Positions 8,879 to 17,209 of a DNA stretch of 64,000 nucleotides are shown here, one piece after another. A program made the position numbers and the translations under genes. How positions within the stretch are numbered: position 1 is the stretch's first letter; every line of letters begins with the position of its first letter. The notes below the pieces were generated by a model. That model worked only from the letters and a program-made list of their open reading frames with translations. It was not told where the DNA came from and made no database searches. Source of the stretch: Faecalicatena contorta (GTDB taxonomy: Bacteria > Bacillota > Clostridia > Lachnospirales > Lachnospiraceae); NCBI RefSeq assembly GCF_003149105.1, contig NZ_QGDS01000001.1, positions 449,334 through 513,333 on the forward strand. Reading direction: 5' to 3'.

Positions 8879-10100
8879 GGTGTTCATAGCCGGTGGCGGT
8901 GCGGCGGGAATGATGGCCGGAATTTTTGCTGCCAGAAACGGACATGAAGTTCATATATATGAGAAAAATGAAAAGCTGGGGAAAAAGCTTTTCATTACTG
9001 GAAAAGGCAGGTGTAATATTACAAACGCAGGAGATATGGATACTCTCTTTGCTTCTGTGATTAGCAATCCCAAATTTCTATATAGTGGCTTTTATAGTTT
9101 TACCAATGAACAGGTGCTTGATTTTTTTAAAGAATTAGGCATTAAAATAAAGATAGAGCGAGGAAACCGCGTATTTCCCGAGTCTGACCATTCCTCTGAT
9201 GTCATAGGTGCTATGACCCGGGAGCTAAAACGGCTTCATGTGGAAATACACCTGCACAGTGAAGTGAAAGAAATATGTACAGAAAACGGCAAATTCCAAA
9301 GCATCCTTCTGTCAGACGGAAAAAAAATACCGGCAGATGCCTGTATTATTGCTACCGGGGGAATTTCCTATCCGTCAACAGGCTCTACCGGGGACGGATA
9401 CCGGTTTGCCAGACAAGCCGGACATTCTGTAACAGAATTATTTCCCTCCCTTGTCCCTATGGAAGTAAAAGAACCATACATCATGGAATTGCAGGGTCTT
9501 TCCTTACGCAATGTAAATGTTGCCATTTATGATGGAAAAAAAAGGATTTACGAAGAATTTGGAGAGATGCTGTTTACACATTATGGAGTAAGCGGTCCAA
9601 TTATTATCAGCGCAAGCAGTCTGATCGGACCGATATTAAATGAGAAAAACCTCAGGCTCACCATTGATTTAAAACCAGCATTATCTATGGAACAGCTGGA
9701 CCAGCGGGTTCTAAGGGATTTTGGAGAAAACAGGAATAAGCAGTTTAAAAATGCAGTCGACAAGCTGTTTCCGGGCAAATTAAAACCGGTCATGCTTGAG
9801 TTGAGCCAAATAGATCCTGATAAAAAGGTTCATGAAATAAGCCGGGAGGAAAGACTGAAATTCGTAACTTTGATAAAAAATCTGGAAATGACACTAACCG
9901 GGCTGAGAGGCTTCAAAGAAGCAATTATTACCAAAGGCGGTGTGGACGTGAAACAGATTGATCCCGGAACTATGGAATCAAAACTTGTCCGGGGGCTGTA
10001 TTTCACCGGAGAGGTACTGGATCTGGATGCGCTCACCGGAGGATTTAATTTACAGATTGCATGGTCTACAGCATATCTGGCAGGCAATGCGGTATACTAA
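8871..10100 (+). CDS. NAD(P)/FAD-dependent oxidoreductase, HI0933/BaiN family
   Basis: 409-residue flavoprotein with an N-terminal Rossmann FAD-binding site (GGGAAGMMAG, residues ~8-17), the family motif GKKLFITGKGRCNITN (~38-53) and a C-terminal FAD-closing segment TGEVLDLDALTGGFNLQ. Members are widespread and poorly characterised. BaiN of bile-acid-converting clostridia belongs here, but this family is far wider than bile-acid metabolism, so no bile-acid role is claimed. The ATG overlaps the 3' end of the RpiR-type gene. A hairpin-rich repeat follows the stop. Confidence 0.85.
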   Translation: MSKVFIAGGGAAGMMAGIFAARNGHEVHIYEKNEKLGKKLFITGKGRCNITNAGDMDTLFASVISNPKFLYSGFYSFTNEQVLDFFKELGIKIKIERGNRVFPESDHSSDVIGAMTRELKRLHVEIHLHSEVKEICTENGKFQSILLSDGKKIPADACIIATGGISYPSTGSTGDGYRFARQAGHSVTELFPSLVPMEVKEPYIMELQGLSLRNVNVAIYDGKKRIYEEFGEMLFTHYGVSGPIIISASSLIGPILNEKNLRLTIDLKPALSMEQLDQRVLRDFGENRNKQFKNAVDKLFPGKLKPVMLELSQIDPDKKVHEISREERLKFVTLIKNLEMTLTGLRGFKEAIITKGGVDVKQIDPGTMESKLVRGLYFTGEVLDLDALTGGFNLQIAWSTAYLAGNAVY

Positions 10101-10102
10101 AC

Positions 10103-10245
10103 AAGGAAACATCCATGTTACTAAGGCATGAAAAGACCATGCCTTAGTCAACAGGATGTACTTTGCAACATAAGACTTTAAAATACAAAGCCTACCTTAT
10201 TGAACATTAGTAGTTCAATAAGTATCAGTTGCATAAGTAGGGAGG
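10103..10245. repeat. Intergenic structured repeat, full copy A
   Basis: Fills nearly the whole gap between the flavoprotein gene and cmk. It has nested inverted repeats: ACATCC (10109-10114) with GGATGT (10154-10159), enclosing CTAAGGCATG / CATGCCTTAG (10121-10130 / 10138-10147). A second arm pairs GCAAC (10165-10169) with GTTGC (10228-10232), enclosing CTTATTGAAC / GTTCAATAAG (10196-10205 / 10213-10222). Its 3' end merges with the cmk ribosome-binding site. It shares GGAAACATCCATGT, ACAGGATGTACTTTGCAAC and GCATAAGTA with the copy at 34006-34191. Confidence 0.7.
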
Positions 10246-10251
10246 AATACA

Positions 10252-10908
10252 ATGGGATATAATGTTGCAATTGATGGTCCTGCTGGGGCAGGAAAAAGTA
10301 CGATAGCCAGGCTGGTGGCTAAACAGAAGGGCTATGTTTACGTAGATACGGGTGCCCTTTACCGTGCACTGGCTGTTTATTTTTTAGATGCAGGCATCGC
10401 ACCTGGTGAAACGGAGAAAATCATAGCAGCATGCAAAAATGCAGATGTGAGCATAAAATATAAAAACGGAATCCAGCAGGTCTATGTAGGCGGTGTGAAT
10501 ATAACTTCCCGTCTCAGAGAAGAGGCGGCGGGGAACATGGCTTCTTTTAGTTCTGCCATCCCGGAGGTAAGGGAAAAGCTTTTAGAACTTCAAAGAGAGC
10601 TGGCAAAAAAGGAGGACGTCGTTATGGACGGCAGAGATATCGGTACAAAGATTCTTCCCTTTGCAGATGTGAAAATCTATCTGACAGCCAGCACATCAAC
10701 AAGGGCAAAAAGACGCTATGATGAACTGATGGAAAAAGGAATATCCTGTGATTACAGCCAGATTGAGAGGGATATTGAAGAACGGGATTCCAGAGATATG
10801 AACCGCAAGACAGCCCCGCTGAAACAGGCGGAGGATGCAATACTGATTGACAGTTCCAACATGACCATCGAAGAAGTGGTGTCTGAAATTATAAAACATT
10901 GCAAATAG
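10252..10908 (+). CDS. cmk: Cytidylate kinase
   Basis: 218 residues. Phosphorylates CMP/dCMP with ATP in pyrimidine nucleotide recycling. The N-terminal P-loop GPAGAGKST (~9-17) is followed by the CMP-binding region YVDTGALYRALA, the GRDIGT motif (~residues 125-130) and a C-terminal LID with RAKRRYDEL and ERDSRD. The length is standard for the family. AGGGAGG precedes the ATG, supplied by the end of the upstream repeat. It begins the typical clostridial cmk-ispH-rpsA run, with ispH starting 13 nt later. Confidence 0.95.
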   Translation: MGYNVAIDGPAGAGKSTIARLVAKQKGYVYVDTGALYRALAVYFLDAGIAPGETEKIIAACKNADVSIKYKNGIQQVYVGGVNITSRLREEAAGNMASFSSAIPEVREKLLELQRELAKKEDVVMDGRDIGTKILPFADVKIYLTASTSTRAKRRYDELMEKGISCDYSQIERDIEERDSRDMNRKTAPLKQAEDAILIDSSNMTIEEVVSEIIKHCK

Positions 10909-10921
10909 GAGGTGGGAAGCG

Positions 10922-11782
10922 ATGGAAGTCAAACGGGCAAAAACAGCCGGATTCTGCTTCGGCGTAAAGCGTGCCGTAGACACAGTCTACGAACAGCTTG
11001 AAAAAGAAAAGGACAGCCAGATTCAGATATACACATACGGTCCAATCATCCATAATGAAGAAGTCGTTAAGGATATGGAAAAGAAAGGCATCAAAGTTCT
11101 GAAAAGCCAGGAGGACCTGGAGCAGTTGACGGAAGGCATTGTCATTATCCGCTCCCACGGTGTGCCTGAGTATATTTGTACAAAGTTGAATGAAAAGGGG
11201 CTGACAGTAATTGATGCAACCTGTCCCTTTGTGAAGAAAATACATAGGATTGTAAAAAGAGAAAGCCAGAACGGCGCACAAATCGTTATTATAGGCAATC
11301 CTAATCATCCTGAAGTAGAAGGAATTAAGGGATGGGCAGAGAAAAACGTAACTGTGATACAAGACACCCAGGAAGCAGAAAAATTTACAGCTGAGCCGGG
11401 AAAGGCCGTCTGCATTGTTGCTCAGACGACATTTAATTACAATAAATTTCAAGATTTAGTTGAAATTATTTCTAAAAAGGGTTATGATGTAAGTGTTTTA
11501 AATACAATCTGCAGTGCAACGAAAGAACGTCAGACTGAGGCACACCGTATTGCAGAAGAGGTGGATGCTATGATAGTGATTGGCGACAAGCATAGTTCCA
11601 ACACTCAGAAGTTATTTGAAATATGCCAGAAAGCATGTAAAGATACGTACTATATACAGACACTTGACGATTTGGATTTGAATCAATTAGGGTCAGTGGA
11701 AACAGTAGGTATTACAGCAGGGGCATCCACGCCCAACAATATAATTGAGGAGGTTCAAAATAATGTCAGAATTATCTTTTGA
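10922..11782 (+). CDS. ispH: 4-hydroxy-3-methylbut-2-enyl diphosphate reductase
   Basis: 286 residues. Last step of the MEP isoprenoid pathway, reducing HMBPP to IPP and DMAPP with an iron-sulfur cluster. The three cluster cysteines are in AGFCFGVKR (~residue 13), DATCPFVK (~97) and NTICSAT. The substrate-binding THG-like segment RSHGVPE and the SSNTQKL and GASTPNNII motifs are present. AGGAGG lies upstream. The 3' end overlaps rpsA by 20 nt. In many Clostridia the two are one fused protein; here they are separate frames joined by overlap, so coupled translation is likely. Confidence 0.95.
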   Translation: MEVKRAKTAGFCFGVKRAVDTVYEQLEKEKDSQIQIYTYGPIIHNEEVVKDMEKKGIKVLKSQEDLEQLTEGIVIIRSHGVPEYICTKLNEKGLTVIDATCPFVKKIHRIVKRESQNGAQIVIIGNPNHPEVEGIKGWAEKNVTVIQDTQEAEKFTAEPGKAVCIVAQTTFNYNKFQDLVEIISKKGYDVSVLNTICSATKERQTEAHRIAEEVDAMIVIGDKHSSNTQKLFEICQKACKDTYYIQTLDDLDLNQLGSVETVGITAGASTPNNIIEEVQNNVRIIF

Positions 11783-12848
11783 ACAAATGTTAGACGAGTC
11801 ATTCAAAACAATTCACAACGGAGAGGTAGTTGAGGGTACAGTCATTGATGTTAAGCCGGACGAGATTATCCTGAATATCGGATATAAGGCAGACGGCATT
11901 ATCACAAAGAATGAGTATTCCAACGACCAGTCAGTAGATCTGACGACTGTTGTTTCAGTTGGAGATCCAATGACAGTTAAGGTTTTGAAGGTAAATGACG
12001 GTGAGGGCCAAGTATTGCTGACTTACAAGAGACTCGCTGCGGAAAAGGGCAATGAGAGACTGAGAGAAGCTTTTGAGAGCAAAGAAGTTCTGAAGGCTAC
12101 AGTTACTCAGATCCTCGGAGGAGGTTTATGTGCAACAGTAGAAGAAGCGCGCGTATTCATTCCGGCAAGTCTTGTATCTGATTCTTATGAGAAGGATTTG
12201 AGCAAATATGAAGGACAGGAGATTGAGTTTGTTATCAGCGAATTCAATCCTAGAAGAAACCGTGTAATTGGTGATAGAAGACAACTGCTTGTAGCAGAGA
12301 GAGCAGAAAAGCAAAAAGAATTGTTTGCAAAGCTGCAGGTTGGTGATACAATTGAAGGAACTGTTAAAAATGTAACAGACTTTGGTGCATTTATTGATCT
12401 TGGCGGGGTAGACGGATTGTTACATATTTCCGAGATGTCCTGGGGAAGAGTAGAGAATCCAAAGAAGGTGTTCCAGGTAGGGGAGACCTTAAAAGTACTC
12501 GTAAAAGATATCAATGATACAAAGGTTGCACTCAGCCTGAAGTTCCCGGAGATGAATCCGTGGGCACATGCTTCAGAGGATTTCGCTGTGGGTACAGTTA
12601 TTACAGGCAGAGTGGCACGTATGACAGATTTTGGTGCATTTATTGAACTTGCACCAGGAGTAGATGCACTGCTTCACGTTTCTCAGATTTCAAGAGCGCA
12701 TGTTGAGAAGCCGTCTGATGTCCTTTCTGTAGGGCAGGAGATTACAGCTAAGATTGTAGACCTGAACGAAGCTGAGAAGAAAATCAGCCTGAGCATGAAG
12801 GCTTTGGAGCCGGATGAAGCGCAAGATGCGGATGATGTAGAAGAATAA
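11763..12848 (+). CDS. rpsA: S1 RNA-binding domain protein (30S ribosomal protein S1-like)
   Basis: 361 residues containing about four S1 OB-fold repeats: VVEGTVIDVKPDEIILNIG, a degenerate second repeat around KATVTQILGGGLCATVEEAR, IEGTVKNVTDFGAFIDLGG and ITGRVARMTDFGAFIELAP. The last two carry the canonical FGAFI core. The short four-repeat form is usual in Firmicutes, where S1 is shorter than the six-repeat E. coli protein. Start at 11763 because AGGAGG ends 9 nt upstream, inside ispH. The acidic tail ends at a strong terminator, closing the cmk-ispH-rpsA unit. Confidence 0.92.
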   Translation: MSELSFEQMLDESFKTIHNGEVVEGTVIDVKPDEIILNIGYKADGIITKNEYSNDQSVDLTTVVSVGDPMTVKVLKVNDGEGQVLLTYKRLAAEKGNERLREAFESKEVLKATVTQILGGGLCATVEEARVFIPASLVSDSYEKDLSKYEGQEIEFVISEFNPRRNRVIGDRRQLLVAERAEKQKELFAKLQVGDTIEGTVKNVTDFGAFIDLGGVDGLLHISEMSWGRVENPKKVFQVGETLKVLVKDINDTKVALSLKFPEMNPWAHASEDFAVGTVITGRVARMTDFGAFIELAPGVDALLHVSQISRAHVEKPSDVLSVGQEITAKIVDLNEAEKKISLSMKALEPDEAQDADDVEE

Positions 12849-12857
12849 AACTAATAC

Positions 12858-12889
12858 AAAAGTAGAGACCGAAAGGTCTCTACTTTTTT
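12858..12889 (+). terminator. Rho-independent terminator of cmk-ispH-rpsA
   Basis: 13-bp perfect stem AAAAGTAGAGACC / GGTCTCTACTTTT with a GAAA tetraloop, running into a T tract. Confidence 0.95.
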
Positions 12890-12922
12890 GCTGTTTCATA
12901 TATTAAAAAACCTATTTTTATA

Positions 12923-12977
12923 TTGGCACGTTAAGAAGTTGTTAAAGAAACAACAAATTGTACTAATTTACGTGCAA
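12923..12977. promoter_or_regulatory. Imperfect inverted repeat flanking the candidate Rex site upstream of rnfC
   Basis: TTGGCACGTTAA (12923-12934) and TTTACGTGCAA (12967-12977) form an imperfect inverted repeat, with the Rex-like box in the 32 nt between. It could be a second operator or a stem; no regulator is assigned. Confidence 0.4.
12939..12956. promoter_or_regulatory. Candidate Rex (NADH/NAD redox) operator upstream of rnf
   Basis: TTGTTAAAGAAACAACAA matches the Rex consensus TTGTTAA-N4-TTAACAA except at two positions of the right half. Rex represses fermentation and redox genes at high NAD/NADH in Firmicutes, which fits an NADH:ferredoxin ion pump. Seen as sequence; binding is inferred. 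Confidence 0.5.
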
Positions 12978-13060
12978 TAAATTGTCTATATTTGCTAGCT
13001 TTTATGCACAAATTCTAGTACAATATGAACTATATGAAAAAGAAAGGAAGGTAGCAGAGA

Positions 13061-14380
13061 ATGGGGTTTTTAACTTTTAAAGGTGGAATCCATCCAAATG
13101 ACGGTAAAAGTTTGTCAAAAGACCAGGCAATTACAGAATTACTACCAAAAAGTGATTTACTGTATCCGCTTTCACAGCATATAGGCGCTCCGGCAAATCC
13201 AGTTGTCCAAAAAGGCGACCATGTTTTAAAGGGCCAGAAAATTGCGGAGGCAGGAGGATTTGTATCGGCACCAGTTTATTCCTCTGTGTCAGGAACGGTC
13301 AAAGGAGTGGAAACACGTCTGAATCCTACCGGAACCAAAGTGACTTGTATTGTGATTGAAAATGACGGGAATTATGAGGAAAGCGAATATGAACCTGTAA
13401 AATCGCTGGAAGAACTGACAAGGGAAGAGGTCCTTAACCGGATTGCGGAAGCGGGAATCGTGGGCATGGGTGGTGCCGGGTTTCCAACGAGAGTAAAACT
13501 TTCACCGAAAGAACCTGAGAAAATCGATTATATTATAGCAAACTGTGCGGAATGTGAGCCTTATATTACAGCTGACTACCGGAGGATGCTTGAGTATACG
13601 GAAGAACTTGTAAGTGGTATGAGAGTGATCCTTTCTCTTTTCGAACATGCGAAGGGTATTTTTGCAATAGAAGACAATAAAAAAGAGTGTATTGAAAAAA
13701 TAAAGGATGCTATAAAAGATGAGCCGCGTATGGAGGTACAAGTACTTCAGACGAAATATCCCCAGGGAGCGGAGCGCCAGCTTATCTATGCCGCAACAAA
13801 ACGTGCAATTCATTCCGGCATGCTTCCTGCAGACGCCGGATGTATCGTAGATAATGTAGAGACCTTGGTCGGAATTCATTATGCGGTGATGGAAGGAAGA
13901 CCATTGATGGAGCGTGTCGTAACTGTCAGTGGGGATGCCATACAACATCCCGGTAATTTTAAAGTTCTTTTAGGGACAAACCAGCAGGAACTTGTAGAAG
14001 CTGCGGGCGGATTTAAGACAGAACCCAAAAAGGTGATATCTGGCGGGCCTATGATGGGATTCGCTATGATGACACTGGACACACCTGTGACAAAAACATC
14101 CTCTTCTCTTCTGGCATTTTCTGAGGATGCAGTTGCAAAAGAAAAACCGGCGCCATGCATTAACTGCGGACGCTGTGTAGAAGTCTGCCCATGCCGGCTT
14201 ATTCCCGCCAGGCTTGCTGATTATGGAGAGAGGCATGATGAGGAGACATTTGCGGCACAGAATGGACTGGAGTGTGTAGAGTGCGGTTCCTGCAGTTATG
14301 TCTGTCCTGCAAAACGGCCGCTGAAACAGTCGATTGGGGCAATGCGTAAGATTGCTCTGGCAAACAGAAAGAAAAATTAA
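13061..14380 (+). CDS. rnfC: Rnf complex subunit C (NADH-binding, ferredoxin-linked)
   Basis: 439 residues. Peripheral subunit of the ion-pumping ferredoxin:NAD+ oxidoreductase, carrying the NADH/FMN site. The N-terminal RnfC barrel and SLBB-like regions include the glycine-rich GIVGMGGAGFPT nucleotide-binding loop. Two C-terminal 4Fe-4S motifs are visible, CINCGRCVEVCPCRL and CVECGSCSYVCPAKRPL. Start at 13061 follows AAGGAAGG. First gene of six co-directional rnf genes with gaps of at most 18 nt; it sits behind a redox-type operator candidate. Confidence 0.95.
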   Translation: MGFLTFKGGIHPNDGKSLSKDQAITELLPKSDLLYPLSQHIGAPANPVVQKGDHVLKGQKIAEAGGFVSAPVYSSVSGTVKGVETRLNPTGTKVTCIVIENDGNYEESEYEPVKSLEELTREEVLNRIAEAGIVGMGGAGFPTRVKLSPKEPEKIDYIIANCAECEPYITADYRRMLEYTEELVSGMRVILSLFEHAKGIFAIEDNKKECIEKIKDAIKDEPRMEVQVLQTKYPQGAERQLIYAATKRAIHSGMLPADAGCIVDNVETLVGIHYAVMEGRPLMERVVTVSGDAIQHPGNFKVLLGTNQQELVEAAGGFKTEPKKVISGGPMMGFAMMTLDTPVTKTSSSLLAFSEDAVAKEKPAPCINCGRCVEVCPCRLIPARLADYGERHDEETFAAQNGLECVECGSCSYVCPAKRPLKQSIGAMRKIALANRKKN

Positions 14381-14398
14381 CAGAGGGGTGAATTAAAA

Positions 14399-15331
14399 GT
14401 GAACGAGAATTATAACATATCAGCTTCACCGCATATACGTGATAAAGCAACCAGCAGCAATCTTATGCTGATGGTTCTGATAGCATTATTGCCGGCTACA
14501 ATTTTCGGCATTTATAATTTCAGACATGAAAATGCATGGCTTCTCGTTGTTGTTACAACAGCGGTCGCCGTATTGTCAGAGTACATATATCAGAAGCTGA
14601 TGCATAAACCAGTTACCATTAAAGACTTCAGTGCGGCGGTCACAGGTCTTCTTCTTGCATTGAATCTTCCGCCTACCCTTCCATTATGGATGGGGGCTTT
14701 GGGTTCTATATTTGCAGTCATCGTAGTAAAACAGTTATTTGGAGGTCTGGGACAGAATTTCATGAATCCTGCCCTGGCAGCAAGATGCTTCCTTCTTATT
14801 TCTTTTACAGGGAGGATGACATACTTCGTATATGACGGTGTAACAGGACCAACTCCTCTTGCCAATATGAGAGCCGGCCAGGCAGTAGACACCATGACTA
14901 TGCTGCTTGGAAATATACGGGGTACAATAGGAGAGACTTCTGTTCTTGCAATTATGGTAGGTGCTATGTTCCTCCTTTTGATGGGAGTCATTGATTTGAG
15001 GGTCCCTGGTACTTATATTGTAACCTTCGTCATTTTTATCACAATTTTCGGTGGTCATGGTTTTGACGCACAGTATATCACAGCACATCTCTGCGGAGGA
15101 GGTCTGATGCTGGGTGCATGGTTCATGGCTACAGATTATGTGACTTCTCCTATTACATCAAGGGGGCAGATTGTATATGGCGTCTGTCTGGGGCTGCTGA
15201 CCGGCCTGTTCCGGTTATTCGGCGGCTCAGCTGAGGGAGTCTCCTATGCAATTATCATCGGTAACCTTTTGGTGCCATTGATTGAAAAGATTACCCTTCC
15301 AAAACCATTCGGTAAAGGAGGAGAAAAATAA
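14399..15331 (+). CDS. rnfD: Rnf complex subunit D (membrane flavoprotein)
   Basis: 310-residue polytopic membrane protein with about eight to ten hydrophobic segments. In characterised complexes FMN is attached covalently through a Thr in an S/T-x-A-T type motif. The conserved FMATDYVTSPITSRGQ segment near residue 240 is the expected site. Start is GTG at 14399, preceded by AGAGGGG. The stop overlaps the rnfG start by one base (TAATG), so the two are translationally coupled. Confidence 0.95.
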   Translation: MNENYNISASPHIRDKATSSNLMLMVLIALLPATIFGIYNFRHENAWLLVVVTTAVAVLSEYIYQKLMHKPVTIKDFSAAVTGLLLALNLPPTLPLWMGALGSIFAVIVVKQLFGGLGQNFMNPALAARCFLLISFTGRMTYFVYDGVTGPTPLANMRAGQAVDTMTMLLGNIRGTIGETSVLAIMVGAMFLLLMGVIDLRVPGTYIVTFVIFITIFGGHGFDAQYITAHLCGGGLMLGAWFMATDYVTSPITSRGQIVYGVCLGLLTGLFRLFGGSAEGVSYAIIIGNLLVPLIEKITLPKPFGKGGEK

Positions 15332-15945
15332 TGAATAAAATTATCAAAAATACACTTATACTTACAACCATTACATTGGTTGCCGGTATTCTTCTGGGAC
15401 TCGTTTACGAGGTAACAAAAGCCCCAATTGCGGCTGCCCAGGAGAAGGCGAAGCAGGAGGCATTTAAGCTGGCGCTCCCGGACGCTGCTTCCTTCGAAGC
15501 ATATTCCGGTTATGATGAGAGTGATGCGGCTGAAGTATTAAGAAATGCAGGCTATCCCGATGCTGATATTACCGAAGTGGTCATAGGAAAAGATGGTAAT
15601 GGAAATGATTTAGGATGTGTTATTACTGTGGTTTCCCATGAGGGATACAGCGGTGACATTACCATGTCCGTGGGGCTTTTGGCAGACGGAACTGTAAAAG
15701 GCGTAGAGATGCTTTCTATCAGCGAAACTGCAGGGCTGGGCATGAAAGCGGCAGAGCCTGATTTCAGAGGCCAGTTCCAGGATAAACAAGTAAGCAAATT
15801 CTCCTACACCAAGAGCGGAGAGCAGGGTGATGATAAAATAGATGCACTCAGCGGAGCTACAATTACAACAAATGCTGTAACAAATGCAGTGAATTCTGCT
15901 CTGGCTTATTTTCAGAATATGTTAGGAGGTAGTGTCAATGAATAA
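15331..15945 (+). CDS. rnfG: Rnf complex subunit G (covalent FMN electron carrier)
   Basis: 204 residues. One N-terminal membrane anchor (NTLILTTITLVAGILLGLVY) is followed by an extracytoplasmic FMN-binding domain. The flavinylation motif SGATITTNAV is present near the C-terminus, where ApbE links FMN to the second Thr. An ApbE lipoprotein gene lies just downstream of this operon on the other strand. GGAGGAG precedes the ATG. The 3' end overlaps rnfE by 8 nt. Confidence 0.95.
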   Translation: MNKIIKNTLILTTITLVAGILLGLVYEVTKAPIAAAQEKAKQEAFKLALPDAASFEAYSGYDESDAAEVLRNAGYPDADITEVVIGKDGNGNDLGCVITVVSHEGYSGDITMSVGLLADGTVKGVEMLSISETAGLGMKAAEPDFRGQFQDKQVSKFSYTKSGEQGDDKIDALSGATITTNAVTNAVNSALAYFQNMLGGSVNE

Positions 15946-16609
15946 GTATACAGAAAGACTGTATAACGGTCTCGTCAAAGAAAATCCTACCTTCGTGCTG
16001 ATGCTGGGAATGTGTCCCACACTGGCAGTTACAACTTCTGCTGTGAACGGCATTGGTATGGGACTTTCAACAACCGTTGTACTTGTATTATCAAACCTGT
16101 TGATTTCCATGCTGAGGAAAATTATACCGGATTCCGTCAGGATGCCGGCGTTCATCGTTGTTGTTGCATCCTTTGTTACAATCGTACAGTTTTTAATGGA
16201 AGGATTTGTTCCAAGCCTGTATGATTCCCTTGGTATTTATATCCCTCTGATCGTTGTAAACTGTATTATTCTTGGAAGAGCAGAGAGCTATGCTTCCAAA
16301 TATCCTATTCTGCCGTCCATATTTGACGGTATTGGAATGGGACTTGGATTTACCGTAGGCTTGATGGCAATCGGTATTGTCAGAGAACTCCTCGGTTCTG
16401 GAAAAATATTTAACGTACAGCTGCTTCCAACTTCTTATGAGCCTATTACCATTTTCATTCTGGCACCGGGTGCATTCTTTGTTCTTGCAGTGCTGACAGC
16501 TTTACAGAATAAGGCCAGAAACAGAGCTGCCAAAAAAGGTACTCCCGTACCTGAAGCAGCGGGATGTGGTGCAGGATGCGCCACCTGCGGGATGAAAGAA
16601 AAGGAATAG
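15938..16609 (+). CDS. rnfE: Rnf complex subunit E (membrane subunit) with cysteine-rich tail
   Basis: 223-residue integral membrane subunit homologous to RnfA and NqrD, with about six membrane segments; with RnfA it forms the ion channel core. The ATG at 15938 is chosen because AGGAGG lies 8 nt upstream, inside rnfG; a GTG at 15932 is too close. After the last membrane segment a soluble tail carries four cysteines in CGAGCATCG. That spacing (CxxxCxxC) could bind a metal or cluster, although no such centre is established for RnfE to my knowledge. Confidence 0.93.
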   Translation: MNKYTERLYNGLVKENPTFVLMLGMCPTLAVTTSAVNGIGMGLSTTVVLVLSNLLISMLRKIIPDSVRMPAFIVVVASFVTIVQFLMEGFVPSLYDSLGIYIPLIVVNCIILGRAESYASKYPILPSIFDGIGMGLGFTVGLMAIGIVRELLGSGKIFNVQLLPTSYEPITIFILAPGAFFVLAVLTALQNKARNRAAKKGTPVPEAAGCGAGCATCGMKEKE

Positions 16610-16621
16610 GAGGGGAACAAA

Positions 16622-17197
16622 ATGAGAGAATTATTATTACTTGCGGTTGGTTCTGCACTTGTAAATAACGTTGTACTTAGCCAGTTCCTTGGAATTTGTC
16701 CGTTCCTCGGTGTTTCTAAAAACGTTAAGACTGCAGCCGGCATGGGCGGTGCTGTTATTTTTGTTATAACCATCGCATCATTTGCAACAAGCGTGATTTA
16801 CAAATTTATTCTTGTACCGTCAAACTTTGAATACTTACAGACTATCGTCTTTATTCTTGTTATCGCAGCATTGGTGCAGTTTGTAGAAATGTTTTTAAAG
16901 AAGGCAATGCCGCCGCTTTATAATGCGCTTGGCGTATATCTGCCTTTGATTACAACCAACTGCGCGGTTCTTGGTGTTGCGCTGACGAATGTACAGAAAT
17001 CTTACAATGTTTTGGAAGGCGTAGTAAATGGATTTGCGACTTCAACCGGATTTTTGGTTGCCATTGTTCTGATGGCAGGTATCCGTGAAAAAATTGAACA
17101 CAATGATATTACAGAATCATTCCAGGGAACTCCGATCGTTCTGGTTACAGCAGGACTGATGGCAATTGCCTTTTTCGGATTTTCAGGATTAATTTAG
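16622..17197 (+). CDS. rnfA: Rnf complex subunit A (membrane subunit)
   Basis: 191-residue integral membrane protein with six predicted membrane segments and the family N-terminus VNNVVLSQFLGICPFLG. The conserved CPF and TNC (ITTNCAVLG) cysteines sit in the half-helices that hold a membrane-embedded iron centre between RnfA and RnfE in structurally studied complexes. AGGAGGGG precedes the ATG. The gaps to rnfE and rnfB are both 12 nt. Confidence 0.95.
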   Translation: MRELLLLAVGSALVNNVVLSQFLGICPFLGVSKNVKTAAGMGGAVIFVITIASFATSVIYKFILVPSNFEYLQTIVFILVIAALVQFVEMFLKKAMPPLYNALGVYLPLITTNCAVLGVALTNVQKSYNVLEGVVNGFATSTGFLVAIVLMAGIREKIEHNDITESFQGTPIVLVTAGLMAIAFFGFSGLI

Positions 17198-17209
17198 GAG
17201 GGAAGAGAC

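Noticed and set aside
8871-10100. Bile-acid (BaiN) dehydroxylation gene
   Set aside because: The protein family includes BaiN but is widespread; no other bai genes are nearby.
10889-11452. 187-codon open frame on the minus strand
   Set aside because: Opposite ispH; Cys/Phe-rich composition typical of an antisense frame.
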